IMG/VR virus record: IMGVR_UViG_3300048833_000065
Coordinates: 1-63,103 of that record
DNA: 63,103 nt
Direction: 5' to 3' (one strand)
Source: a virus
In this document: piece after piece, positions 47,527-55,981 of the stretch
Layout of the letters: each line of letters starts with the position of its first letter
Numbering within the stretch: the first letter of the stretch is position 1
Position numbers and translations under genes: made by a program
The notes under the pieces: generated by a model
Told to the model about the DNA's origin: nothing
What the model saw: the letters and a program-made list of their open reading frames with translations, nothing else
Database searches by the model: none

Positions 47527-48345
47527 CTATTCCTTTACTGCGTCGGCGTCGAGGTCGGAGCTTCCGGTCAGGCTTGCGCCGCGACCGCGCACCGTCTCGG
47601 TGAACGAAAGCGTGCCGTCGATCTCGGCGCGCTCCATGAGCGGTGCCTCACCCTGCTCTGTTGGGTCAACCGGAGCGATGCCGATGGCGTCGGCTTCGTC
47701 GCGCGTGATGCCGATGGCCTCCGCTTGCCGCTTCCACTCAGGCTTCGCCGGGTTCTCGATCACGGCGCGGAGAAAGGCCGCGTATTCTGCGAGGTCCGGA
47801 TCGCTCGCCATCGCCGCCAGGAGCCGCCCATAAGGGAGCGTCGCGTCGATGGCTTCTCCCGGCATCGGAGCCGCGATGGGATCGATCTTGTATGTGATCT
47901 GCCGCGCAGCAAAGCGGACGCCGCGCTCCGCGCTCGCGCCGCGCCGGGACGCCTTGCTGTGAATGCGAGGCACCAGCGCCATGAAGACTTTCGACCACTC
48001 GCTTCCCTCGTCAAGGAGAGCGCGTTCAATCTGGTGTTCGATTATGTCAAGCGTCCACTCTAGGCCGAAGTCCGTCTCCGGGATCGTGAACGATCCATCC
48101 TTCACTTCCGTCGCCACCGCGATCTCAAATACAAGATCAAGCTGGCGGCTTCCTTGCCAGATTTCGCGACCGATCCCGTCAATCTGGTCGTCGTCGGTCA
48201 GGACCGTGATCAGCGGAAGCCTCACATCGGAAATAGCGACGTCAATCGGTTCGATGGCACTGTCGCTCACGCGGGCGGCTGCGAGCGTCCTGTTGAGGAT
48301 GGCGCGGGCGGCGGCGACGCGGACAGCGGTCCTTGCAATACTCAT
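47527..48345 (-). CDS. tail completion/terminator-like protein, 272 aa
   Basis: N-terminal region SIARTAVRVAAARAILNRTL then ISDVRLPLITVLTDDDQID resembles tail terminator or completion proteins found at this position in lambda-head/P2-tail hybrids. The C-terminal region is acidic (about 200-272). It overlaps the connector gene by 4 nt. The assignment rests on position and overall form. Confidence 0.6.
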   Translation of the reverse strand: MSIARTAVRVAAARAILNRTLAAARVSDSAIEPIDVAISDVRLPLITVLTDDDQIDGIGREIWQGSRQLDLVFEIAVATEVKDGSFTIPETDFGLEWTLDIIEHQIERALLDEGSEWSKVFMALVPRIHSKASRRGASAERGVRFAARQITYKIDPIAAPMPGEAIDATLPYGRLLAAMASDPDLAEYAAFLRAVIENPAKPEWKRQAEAIGITRDEADAIGIAPVDPTEQGEAPLMERAEIDGTLSFTETVRGRGASLTGSSDLDADAVKE

Positions 48346-48749
48346 CCTTCGCCCTCGCGAACGAGAAGCGCGCGCACGTCGCCCATGTCGGTCGTCATGA
48401 CGGAGACAACACTGTAGGCGGTTCCGCGCGCAGGGAATTCGATCCTGTCGCCCTTGGAGAGCTTGAAGCCAAGCTCATCGGCTTGAAGCTTGCTCATCCA
48501 CATTTCGGCCTCGCTCAAGTTGAGCCGCGTGCCGCCGACAAGCTCGGAGCCGCGACGCGCACCGGAGAGCCATTCGAGGCCGGGGCTGTCGGAAAGGACG
48601 ACCAGCGCCTTGACGGGCTGGCGGTTTTCGTCGGTCCCCGGCGCGGCGTATGTGCCACCACGCCGGGGAAAGATGCTCGCGGCTTCGCCATAGGCGGTAA
48701 GGACCATCGCGGAAAGCTCTGCGTCCAGATCGTCAAATGGCGAAGCCAT
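48342..48749 (-). CDS. head-tail connector protein, 135 aa
   Basis: MASPFDDLDAELSAMVLTAY begins a small alpha/beta protein ending with RIEFPARGTAYSVVSVMTTD, typical of head-tail joining proteins of the FII/gp10 type. It is two genes downstream of the major capsid gene. Confidence 0.65.
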   Translation of the reverse strand: MASPFDDLDAELSAMVLTAYGEAASIFPRRGGTYAAPGTDENRQPVKALVVLSDSPGLEWLSGARRGSELVGGTRLNLSEAEMWMSKLQADELGFKLSKGDRIEFPARGTAYSVVSVMTTDMGDVRALLVREGEG

Positions 48750-48752
48750 GTC

Positions 48753-48935
48753 TTAGCGCCTCATATCTTCCAAGGTTTCGGCAAAGGCGCGCGCATGCAA
48801 TTCCATCTTGCGCGCAATCACCGCTTGAACCTCGTCAGGCGTCATGCCGCGAAAGAGGTCGGCAAGCTGAGAGACCTCATCGACCTTCAACTCGCAGTCC
48901 TTCAACTCTCGCGGCACCGGGAACCTGATCTTCAT
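48753..48935 (-). CDS. small head-proximal protein, 60 aa
   Basis: MKIRFPVPRELKDCELKVDE followed by a helix (FRGMTPDEVQAVIARKMELH). The start overlaps the capsid stop as TGATG. It is probably a head-tail or capsid accessory protein; no family was recognised. Confidence 0.6.
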   Translation of the reverse strand: MKIRFPVPRELKDCELKVDEVSQLADLFRGMTPDEVQAVIARKMELHARAFAETLEDMRR

Positions 48936-49960
48936 CAGGTGCGGCGACCGGGCATCAGCACGCGCGGGCGCGTGCAGTAGTGCAGAGCGTTCATCTGGAA
49001 CTCAAGCTGCACGCCCTTGTCGTTCGGCATCCGCCACTGCTTCGCGTAGAGACGCTGGCCGGGACGGTTGACGGTTTCGATGTAGTCGGCGGGAGCGTAG
49101 AGGGTCCGGAACAGACCCGGCACGCCGACCGGGAAGATATGGCACTTGTCGTCGGCCACTGAAACGGAGCCGCCGCCGCGATATTCTTCCCACACGATGC
49201 CGCCGAACTCGAAGCCGCCATAGGTCTTGCCCGTGGTCGAGATGTATCCGGCGCGGAGTTCAGCCGCCGCCGAGTGGTTCAGATACGTCTCGCGGACTTC
49301 CTTGTGGGCATAGAAATCATCAGCAAAGTTCTTGCCCATGATCGCCATCACACCACGGAACGGAAGCCCGCCCAGGGTGTCGGCCATCGCGCGCATCACG
49401 GTCGCGCACTTCTTGCGAAGCGCGCCAGCGGCGGGCGAGGCGTTGTCGAGGTCGAAGTCGATCTCGGTGGGAAGGCTCTCACCGAACTCGGTCGCGTAGT
49501 TGTAGATCGGCGTCGTGCCGTCGCTGTCGTAGAGGATGCCGCTCTTGATGACGGAGAGGCGATGGAATTCCTCGGTCAGCGCGAAGTCCTGCGAGTGCGT
49601 CGCGGCCTTCATGGCGATCTTGCCCTGCAAGGTTTCCACCGCGTCTTCCGACGCAAAGGCGCGCACTTGCATGACCTCGTCGGCCATCATGGCGTCGTTC
49701 CGCTGGAAGTGCGGGACGGACAGCTTCCGCATCGAACGCTTGCCGAAGTCGCGCGTATCGCCCGGTCCACCGCGAGGCGAAGACGCGATCAGCAGAAGGC
49801 TTTCCGCGCTCTGCTTCTCGATTGCGACATCGAGGGTGTCGATGCTCTCGACCTGAAAAAGGCCGAGTTCTCCGATGCGCCCAGGCACATAGGAGACTTC
49901 CCGCATGGCTTCTGTCATGCGGGTGACGCTAAAGGCGTCCTGATTGAAGATATCAAGCAT
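48935..49960 (-). CDS. major capsid protein (lambda gpE-like)
   Basis: A 341-residue lambda-type coat protein (HK97 fold). MREVSYVPGRIGELGLFQVE, then PHFQRNDAMMADEVMQVRAF and FRTLYAPADYIETVNRPGQR are family landmarks. It is preceded by the gpD-like decoration gene. Confidence 0.93.
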   Translation of the reverse strand: MLDIFNQDAFSVTRMTEAMREVSYVPGRIGELGLFQVESIDTLDVAIEKQSAESLLLIASSPRGGPGDTRDFGKRSMRKLSVPHFQRNDAMMADEVMQVRAFASEDAVETLQGKIAMKAATHSQDFALTEEFHRLSVIKSGILYDSDGTTPIYNYATEFGESLPTEIDFDLDNASPAAGALRKKCATVMRAMADTLGGLPFRGVMAIMGKNFADDFYAHKEVRETYLNHSAAAELRAGYISTTGKTYGGFEFGGIVWEEYRGGGSVSVADDKCHIFPVGVPGLFRTLYAPADYIETVNRPGQRLYAKQWRMPNDKGVQLEFQMNALHYCTRPRVLMPGRRT

Positions 49961-49985
49961 GGATGCTTACTCCTTTTGCGCCTGA

Positions 49986-50378
49986 TTAGTTGCGGACAAT
50001 GATGCCGACAGCGGCAAGCTGAACGGCCTTCGCCGTCTTCTCGCCAGCCTGATCGACGCTCGCATGATAGGACAGCATATTGCCGTTCCACTGCGCGTCG
50101 CGCGCAATGACGGCAATCTTCTGGTCCGCGCTCGTCGCATCGCAGCCGTAGAGAGCGATGGCGACGGCGGTCTGGTTGCCGACGTCGGGGTCTTCGGCGG
50201 CGGCGGGAGACAGGCAATACTTTCCAGCGTTCGCGCCGCTGGTGTACTTGCCGAGAACGGCACCCGGCGCGATGACGCCAGAGCCAGCGACGATGGTCAC
50301 GGCCTCGCGCGAACGACCGAATTCGGCCTCGGACATAAGTCCTTCGTTCGCGTGACGGCCCTCAGTGAAAACTGTCAT
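49986..50378 (-). CDS. capsid decoration protein (lambda gpD-like)
   Basis: A 130-residue protein. AVTIVAGSGVIAPGAVLGKY with VAIALYGCDATSADQKIAVI is the head decoration protein D pattern. It caps the three-fold sites of the expanded capsid and lies between the protease/scaffold and coat genes as in lambda. Confidence 0.9.
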   Translation of the reverse strand: MTVFTEGRHANEGLMSEAEFGRSREAVTIVAGSGVIAPGAVLGKYTSGANAGKYCLSPAAAEDPDVGNQTAVAIALYGCDATSADQKIAVIARDAQWNGNMLSYHASVDQAGEKTAKAVQLAAVGIIVRN

Positions 50379-50408
50379 CTCGATTTCTCCTTTTGAGATG
50401 AATGGGGT

Positions 50409-50792
50409 TTAGTTCTTCACGCCGATGGCGCGGTTCGCGTTGGCGACCGCCTTCGACCATCCGGCGCGAGCGACGTCGGTGCGATCCACCTTCGGCGCGT
50501 GATCGAAGCCGTTGAATTCGGAGGCGCGCTCCGAGATCGCGGGAGCCGCAGCCTTCGCCGCAACCTCGACCTTGGGCGAGACGGCGAGAACCTTCTTCGC
50601 CTGCTCCGCAGTCAGGTCGGTGTCGAGAGCGATTGCGGTCGCCTGTGCCTCGCGGCCCTGCGCCTCGTCGCAGCGAAGGATCGCCACGATGCGCGTGCGC
50701 TCGGCGGTCGCCCCTTCGGCGCGGAGAGCGTTGCGCTCGGCGTCCGACATTCCCGCTGTTACGGCGGCGGGTGCGCCATTCTCACTATTCAT
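50409..50792 (-). CDS. internal-start capsid scaffold (Nu3-like)
   Basis: In frame inside the protease gene, the ATG at 50792 (MNSENGAPAAVTAGMSDAER) is preceded by AAGGAG 11 nt upstream. The 127-residue product would equal the protease's scaffold tail, exactly the arrangement of lambda C and Nu3. Confidence 0.65.
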   Translation of the reverse strand: MNSENGAPAAVTAGMSDAERNALRAEGATAERTRIVAILRCDEAQGREAQATAIALDTDLTAEQAKKVLAVSPKVEVAAKAAAPAISERASEFNGFDHAPKVDRTDVARAGWSKAVANANRAIGVKN

Positions 50793-51695
50793 CGTGAGGT
50801 TTCTCCTTGTTGAGTTGCGCCCCGCGCGCGGGGTCGATTGAAGTTCATTCAAAAGATCAGAGAAGGAGGAAAGACGATCCGCCAATCCAAGGTGGATCGC
50901 TTCCTCGCCCATGTAGACGCGCGCCTGAGTGTTGCGCGCGGCATCCTGTGAAAACCGCTCGCCGCGCCCAAGGGCGACGGCCTCGGTGAACTTGTCGTAG
51001 AAGGCAAAGACCTTGCTCTGCAATTCAGCCCGCGCGTTCTCAGTCAGCGGCCCGTAGGGATTGCCGTCTGCCTTGTGAGCGCCCGCGAAGATGAGCGTCG
51101 GCCTGACGCCATCCTTCTCCATCTTCGCGCTCTGGTCCGTGTGGATCATGATGACGCCGATGGAGCCGACCATCGACGTGGGCGAGACGACGATCTCGCT
51201 CGCTGCGCTCGCGATGCCGTAGGCAGCGGAAGCGGCCACGTCATTGACCAGCGCAACGACGTGCTTCGTCTGGCGAACCTCGCGGATCGCAGAGGCGAGG
51301 CTGAACATGCCCGTCGCCTCGCCGCCAGGGCTGTCGATGTCGAGCAGGATCGTGTGAACGTCGCGGGCTTCCGCCATGTCGCGAAGCTGCGCCTCAAGGC
51401 CCTCGTAGGAGGTCATGCCGCTGCGCGCGCCGATCCAAGCGCCGCGATTGACGAGCGAGCCGATGACCGGGATGTGGCCCACGCCGTTCTTGATCTGCGC
51501 CAGCGGCATGCTCTCGGGCCGCGTCATCGTCGCAATCCGGTTCGCGTGCGGCGTGGTCATGTCCACGTCGAGGGCGGCTTCGATGTTGCCGAGACGACCG
51601 CTCAAGACGTCAAGAACGATCTGCGCCTTCTCGGGCGCGAGCATGAGCGGGCGATTGAACAGCCGCTCCGCGACGTGCATCAGGTTATCCATCAC
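50409..51695 (-). CDS. capsid maturation protease (S49/ClpP fold) with scaffold tail
   Basis: A 428-residue lambda gpC-like protein. The S49 domain has TILLDIDSPGGEA, the catalytic Ser156 in VAASAAYGIAS and Lys208 in FAGAHKADGNPYG. The C-terminal ~130 residues are charged and helical like a scaffold. An internal ATG at 50792 with its own ribosome-binding site suggests separate production of that part. Confidence 0.92.
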   Translation of the reverse strand: MMDNLMHVAERLFNRPLMLAPEKAQIVLDVLSGRLGNIEAALDVDMTTPHANRIATMTRPESMPLAQIKNGVGHIPVIGSLVNRGAWIGARSGMTSYEGLEAQLRDMAEARDVHTILLDIDSPGGEATGMFSLASAIREVRQTKHVVALVNDVAASAAYGIASAASEIVVSPTSMVGSIGVIMIHTDQSAKMEKDGVRPTLIFAGAHKADGNPYGPLTENARAELQSKVFAFYDKFTEAVALGRGERFSQDAARNTQARVYMGEEAIHLGLADRLSSFSDLLNELQSTPRAGRNSTRRNLTMNSENGAPAAVTAGMSDAERNALRAEGATAERTRIVAILRCDEAQGREAQATAIALDTDLTAEQAKKVLAVSPKVEVAAKAAAPAISERASEFNGFDHAPKVDRTDVARAGWSKAVANANRAIGVKN

Positions 51696-51946
51696 ATTCC
51701 TCCTGCGCGGAGGCCATGACGCGATGGCCTCCCGGTGGTGGCGAGCTTGCAGGCGCTGTCGAGCCTTGAGATTTCAGCCTTGAGGGCATCGATGCTGACA
51801 AACTCCTTCCGGACGCGGCGAGCCGAACCGTTGCCTGCCGTGAACTCGATCTCCTGCGCGCGACCATCGAGCATCGCGCGGTGAAGCACGGCCCGAAGCG
51901 CGGTCGCAGCCGCGCACGGATCGTTCTCGTCAATCGTCGTCGTCAT
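51692..51946 (-). CDS. head-tail joining protein gpW-like
   Basis: An 84-residue protein. The region FVSIDALKAEISRLDSACKL matches the gpW family end, and the small size and location beside portal and terminase fit lambda W. The start overlaps the portal stop by 17 nt. Confidence 0.72.
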   Translation of the reverse strand: MTTTIDENDPCAAATALRAVLHRAMLDGRAQEIEFTAGNGSARRVRKEFVSIDALKAEISRLDSACKLATTGRPSRHGLRAGGM

Positions 51947-53540
51947 TCCTCGGTGCCTCTCTGTCCTCGGCTTGGCGCTGCGCCATATCAAGCTGCGCCT
52001 GCTGCATTTCCTGCTCGCGTTCGATCTCGTCCTTGAGGCCATAGGTCTTCCGCATCTCGGCCTCGCGCGCGCGCTGGACATAGACGTCCTCAATGTCCAC
52101 GCCGAGATCGTTGGCGATCATCTCGTCGGTCATCACGCCCATGTCGCGATAGGTCTTGTGCGCCTGCGCGGCCTTGTTCTCGTCGGCCTGCCCCTTCGGC
52201 GCTCCACGCCAGATGGCGCGGCAAGCGGCGGTGCGGTTCGCATGAAAGCCGTTGATGCCACCCGGAAACTCGATGCGGCCCGTCTCGATCTCTTCCTCAA
52301 GCCACGCCTCATAGGCGGCTTGGCAGAACGGCGCGATGATGAAGGAACGCCGATAGAGCGTGATCGCGAAGATCTCGCCCGTCGCCATGCGGACGGACGA
52401 ATAGGTTGCTCCCTCGTAGTCGCCCGTCGCGCTCTCATAGGTGAGGCCAAGGCAGCGGGAAATCTCGCGGAGAAGGTGGAGCGAGAAGTCCTTGTAGTCG
52501 CTCGACGGATGCTGCGCCGAGTGGAACTCCATCTTCTGGCCGGGGAACAGGTGCGCGATGCGCCCGTTGATGCCGACGTTGATCGTGGCGCTGTCGTACC
52601 ATCCGCTCTGCGCTTCGAACCAGCCGTCCCACGCCGACTGACCGCCCATGTTCAGACGGGCCAGTTCCTGCGGCGTGATGAGGCCCTGCAAGACTTCCTC
52701 GGTCGGCTCGTCCGACGTGATCGTCGCGGCGAAGACCGACTGCACGATGGCGGCGGTGAGCGTCGCATCGGCAAGCTGGTCGAACTGGCGCGCGACGCGG
52801 AGCGCGGGAACGAGCGGCGTGATGCCGCGAACCTGTCCCGGCAGACCGTCGAAGCAATGCACGACGCGCGGACGCCAGAGGCGATCATAGGCCGGGACGT
52901 TCCATTCGACCTCGCCCAGGAGAGCATCCTTCTTGCGAGCGACATAGCCGACCGGGAAGCCGTCGACGTCCATCTTCACGCCCTGCTGAATGCGGGCGGT
53001 GGTGTCGTCCTTCATGGAGACGCGGTGCGATCCGATGAGGCGAACCTTGGTGCCGTATGCCCTCCGCTTCCTCCAAGGAAGCTCCGCGAAGGCTTCGCCC
53101 GTCGCGAAATAGCTCCGGAGGATCGCGGCCTGCATCTGGCCGAAGGTCCGACGCCCTTCGATATCGCACTCGACGCGGTCGTTGGCCCACAGACCGAAGC
53201 GCTGCTCGACGGTGCGCGCCCACTCGCGCGCGACCTCGTCGGTCATGCCGATCTGCTCGCTCTCGGGCGCGGCCTTGAGGCGAAGCCCGGTGCCGACCGT
53301 GTTCGCAACCGCCTGATCGATTGCGCCTGCCACCCATCCGGAGTTCTGGATCGTGTCGATTGCGCGCGCGGCAGCATCCGTCCAGGCGTTGCCGACGTCG
53401 TCCTTCACGTCGCAAAGCGCGGGCCTCCATCCGGCCATGACCACGCCGCGACCACCGCGCATGAACTCGGCGCTTGGCTTCGGCATCATCGGTGCGGTCG
53501 AAGGCGCGAGGAAGTCGCGCAGTCGTTCCATCAAGGTCAT
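51930..53540 (-). CDS. portal protein (lambda gpB-like)
   Basis: A 536-residue lambda-type portal. Landmarks: WTDAAARAIDTIQNSGWVAG, IDQAVANTVGTGLRLKAAPE, YERLWRPRVVHCFDG-like (here AYDRLWRPRVVHCFDGLPGQ), PHPSSDYKDFSLHLLREISR and GLTYESATGDYEGATYSSVR. It forms the dodecameric DNA channel at the capsid vertex. Confidence 0.94.
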   Translation of the reverse strand: MTLMERLRDFLAPSTAPMMPKPSAEFMRGGRGVVMAGWRPALCDVKDDVGNAWTDAAARAIDTIQNSGWVAGAIDQAVANTVGTGLRLKAAPESEQIGMTDEVAREWARTVEQRFGLWANDRVECDIEGRRTFGQMQAAILRSYFATGEAFAELPWRKRRAYGTKVRLIGSHRVSMKDDTTARIQQGVKMDVDGFPVGYVARKKDALLGEVEWNVPAYDRLWRPRVVHCFDGLPGQVRGITPLVPALRVARQFDQLADATLTAAIVQSVFAATITSDEPTEEVLQGLITPQELARLNMGGQSAWDGWFEAQSGWYDSATINVGINGRIAHLFPGQKMEFHSAQHPSSDYKDFSLHLLREISRCLGLTYESATGDYEGATYSSVRMATGEIFAITLYRRSFIIAPFCQAAYEAWLEEEIETGRIEFPGGINGFHANRTAACRAIWRGAPKGQADENKAAQAHKTYRDMGVMTDEMIANDLGVDIEDVYVQRAREAEMRKTYGLKDEIEREQEMQQAQLDMAQRQAEDREAPRNDDDD

Positions 53541-53544
53541 GTCG

Positions 53545-55581
53545 TTACCTGTTCAGCGAGTTGGACAAGCCCGCGAAGCGCGAGCGAAGTGTTGGTGCGG
53601 GTGCCGCCGCTGCCGGGGGCGCAACGAGCGGCGACACCCTATCCGGATCGGACGCGGGATCACTGGGTGGTTCACCCCTCGTCAGGCCCTCCGGAATTCT
53701 CTGGACGTTGAGCGTATAGGCAGCAGCCGCGCACAACGCCTCGCAGTCGAGGAAGTGGTTCGACCGCGAGCGGCGAACCCATTCCGGCTTGCCCGTCTCC
53801 CGGTTCACGGTGCGAACCTCCGAGACGATCTGGCGGCAATAGTCCTCGTCAATGTCGTTCGGCACATAGAATGCGCCGGGAAGCTCCATCGGCGTCCGAA
53901 GGCGCGACATGATCAGCGACTTGAAGAAGTCGGACGAGAGCCACGCGAGGTTGATCGAATAGAGCGCCTTCTTGCCGTCAGGCTTCACTTCGATCTTCGA
54001 AATGCGATAGGGCGGCGACTGCACGTCCTTGCCCTTCGTCGGCACGACGAGCCATGAGAAGCGCCGCGCCAGTTCATAGACCTTGTGTTCGTCGCCGCTG
54101 TCCGGCTTGTTCGGACGGAAGCCGCTGTCGATGAAGACCTTCTCGATCTGCATCCCGGCGACGGGCGTCAGCATCAGGTCGGTCAGATCGGACCAGACCT
54201 GATCGTCGTCCGTGTGTCCGTAAAGCTGGCCCCAATCGATGAGCCACGATGAGCCGCGCGCTCCGAAGCCACGGATCGTGTAGAGCAGCGAGAGCTTCTG
54301 GACGTCCACGCCCATGACGAGGCGAAGCACGCCGTTCGGCAACTCGCCGCGTCGATACGGCAAGCGGCGCTCCATGATCTCCTGCCACTCATGGACGGAG
54401 CCGCTGGACGAGAGCGTATAAAGCTCTCCGAAGTTCGCGTTGATCGCGGTCTGCACTTGCGACTGATCGCCAGAGATATAGGCGGTCAGATACTTGCTCG
54501 CGCGCTCACCCCATGAGACGAAGGGCGACGCGAGGCCGGAAACCCAAATCGAGAACGTATCGCTCTCGGGCGGATCGCCCTGCACGATCCCGTCCTTCGT
54601 GACCTTCTGTCCCGGCGCGACGTAGACGCCGCGCGCGTTCATCTGCTTCTTGTGTTCGTGGTCGGTCAGGACGCCGCCGCAATGAGGGCAAGCAATATAG
54701 CTCTCGCGCTTCGCCTGCGATGGCGTCGAGTTCTTCGGCCACTTCAACATCGTGAAGCGCGGGATGAAATACTCGTCGCAGTGCAGGCATGGCCACGCCC
54801 AATGATAGCGCGTGCCTTGCTGCCAGAGTTTCCAGATCGGTGAAGCCACGTCGTCAGGCTCGCTGACCTTCCAGAACTCGAGGCCGCTTTCCTGATCGAA
54901 TTCCGTTTCCACCATTCCCTGCGAAGGCGTCGATGTGATTGCTGTCACGAAGTCTGCATAGGTGATGCCGCGCGCTTCGATCAGGCCCAAGGCGTCGCCC
55001 TGACCTTTGATGTTCGCGGCCATCTCGTCATACTCGTCCACCAGCGCGAGCGCGGCGGGATCGGATTTCAGTGCGGCAGACGATCCGGCGTGCGCCAGGC
55101 GAACGCGAACGCCCGCCACATGCTTCAACGTCTTCTTCATCCGCCGTCCACGGATCACCTTGTCGCGAAGGCTATCGGCCTCATCGAACAGCGCCATCAG
55201 GCGCGGCTCAAACTGGTCCGTGAGGAAGTCCTTCGTCGGGCCTGCGTACAGGATCGGCGCGGGGCGCTGGTCGAGGCGCGCTCCGATCACGTCGAGGATG
55301 CTGTCCGTCTTGCCCGACTGCGCCGCCGTCACCGCGACGACGCGCTTGTAGAGGCCCGAATGAACCGCCCTCGCCCACGGCACCATGTACGGTGTCAGAA
55401 AGGGATCGCGCGGGCCGGGAATGCCAGCCGTCTCGGGATAGATACGATTTCGAGCCGCCCACTCGTCAGGCGTAATCCTCGGCGCTGGCCTCAGAAGCGC
55501 CGCTCTCAGTTTCGAGAGCTTGGCTCGTTTTCTCGGCGCGGTCGGCCAGGCGCGTGAGAATTCCGTCGCACTCTTTGTCAA
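53545..55581 (-). CDS. terminase large subunit (GpA family)
   Basis: A 678-residue GpA-type terminase. The packaging ATPase has Walker A AAQSGKTDS (87-95) and Walker B LALVDEYDEM. Zinc-finger-like CLHC and CPHCGG pairs follow, then the nuclease domain with VMGVDVQ and VFIDSGFRPN and the C-terminal HFLDCEALC. It cuts and packages phage DNA. The start is probably the TTG at 55581, overlapping TerS by 116 nt, since no better start exists before the ATPase. A downstream CTG is an alternative. Confidence 0.93.
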   Translation of the reverse strand: MTKSATEFSRAWPTAPRKRAKLSKLRAALLRPAPRITPDEWAARNRIYPETAGIPGPRDPFLTPYMVPWARAVHSGLYKRVVAVTAAQSGKTDSILDVIGARLDQRPAPILYAGPTKDFLTDQFEPRLMALFDEADSLRDKVIRGRRMKKTLKHVAGVRVRLAHAGSSAALKSDPAALALVDEYDEMAANIKGQGDALGLIEARGITYADFVTAITSTPSQGMVETEFDQESGLEFWKVSEPDDVASPIWKLWQQGTRYHWAWPCLHCDEYFIPRFTMLKWPKNSTPSQAKRESYIACPHCGGVLTDHEHKKQMNARGVYVAPGQKVTKDGIVQGDPPESDTFSIWVSGLASPFVSWGERASKYLTAYISGDQSQVQTAINANFGELYTLSSSGSVHEWQEIMERRLPYRRGELPNGVLRLVMGVDVQKLSLLYTIRGFGARGSSWLIDWGQLYGHTDDDQVWSDLTDLMLTPVAGMQIEKVFIDSGFRPNKPDSGDEHKVYELARRFSWLVVPTKGKDVQSPPYRISKIEVKPDGKKALYSINLAWLSSDFFKSLIMSRLRTPMELPGAFYVPNDIDEDYCRQIVSEVRTVNRETGKPEWVRRSRSNHFLDCEALCAAAAYTLNVQRIPEGLTRGEPPSDPASDPDRVSPLVAPPAAAAPAPTLRSRFAGLSNSLNR

Positions 55582-55981
55582 TCTTCCGCCTCAACTCCAT
55601 GTCGCGCGTGACCCTTGCACCCATGCCGACGATCTCCGCGCGCGTTTCAGTCACGAAGGCGGCGATCTCGGCCTTCGCGTCATCGATGGGAATGAGATCG
55701 CGCTCGCGCTCGGCAATGCGAAGTTCGATCTCGCGCGCCCTTGCATCGCGGACGCGGCTGTCAGCCTGCACCTTCGAAGTGCGGCGTTCGTCATCCTTGA
55801 GGAACCGGATGTAACCCTGCACCGCGCCCACGATGGGATAGGTGTCCTTCGCGGGCTTCGGGATGTATCCGGCCTTCACAAGCTGCTGGATGCGCTGCTT
55901 CGTGAGCATGAGCAGACGACAGGTCTGCTCAAGGTTCAGCGTGCCGCCAGCGGTCTGCTTCTCACTCGGCGGCTGCGCCAT
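55466..55981 (-). CDS. terminase small subunit (Nu1-like)
   Basis: A 171-residue protein. An N-terminal winged HTH (LNLEQTCRLLMLTKQRIQQL, then VKAGYIPKPAKDTYPI) is followed by a long coiled coil (SRVRDARAREIELRIAERER). This is the Nu1/DUF1441 layout of DNA-recognition subunits for GpA terminases. It overlaps the methyltransferase gene by 20 nt at its start. Confidence 0.86.
   Translation of the reverse strand: MAQPPSEKQTAGGTLNLEQTCRLLMLTKQRIQQLVKAGYIPKPAKDTYPIVGAVQGYIRFLKDDERRTSKVQADSRVRDARAREIELRIAERERDLIPIDDAKAEIAAFVTETRAEIVGMGARVTRDMELRRKIDKECDGILTRLADRAEKTSQALETESGASEASAEDYA

Noticed and set aside
51972-53711. A 579-codon plus frame opposite the portal gene
   Set aside because: Shadow of the portal gene with no recognisable domain.
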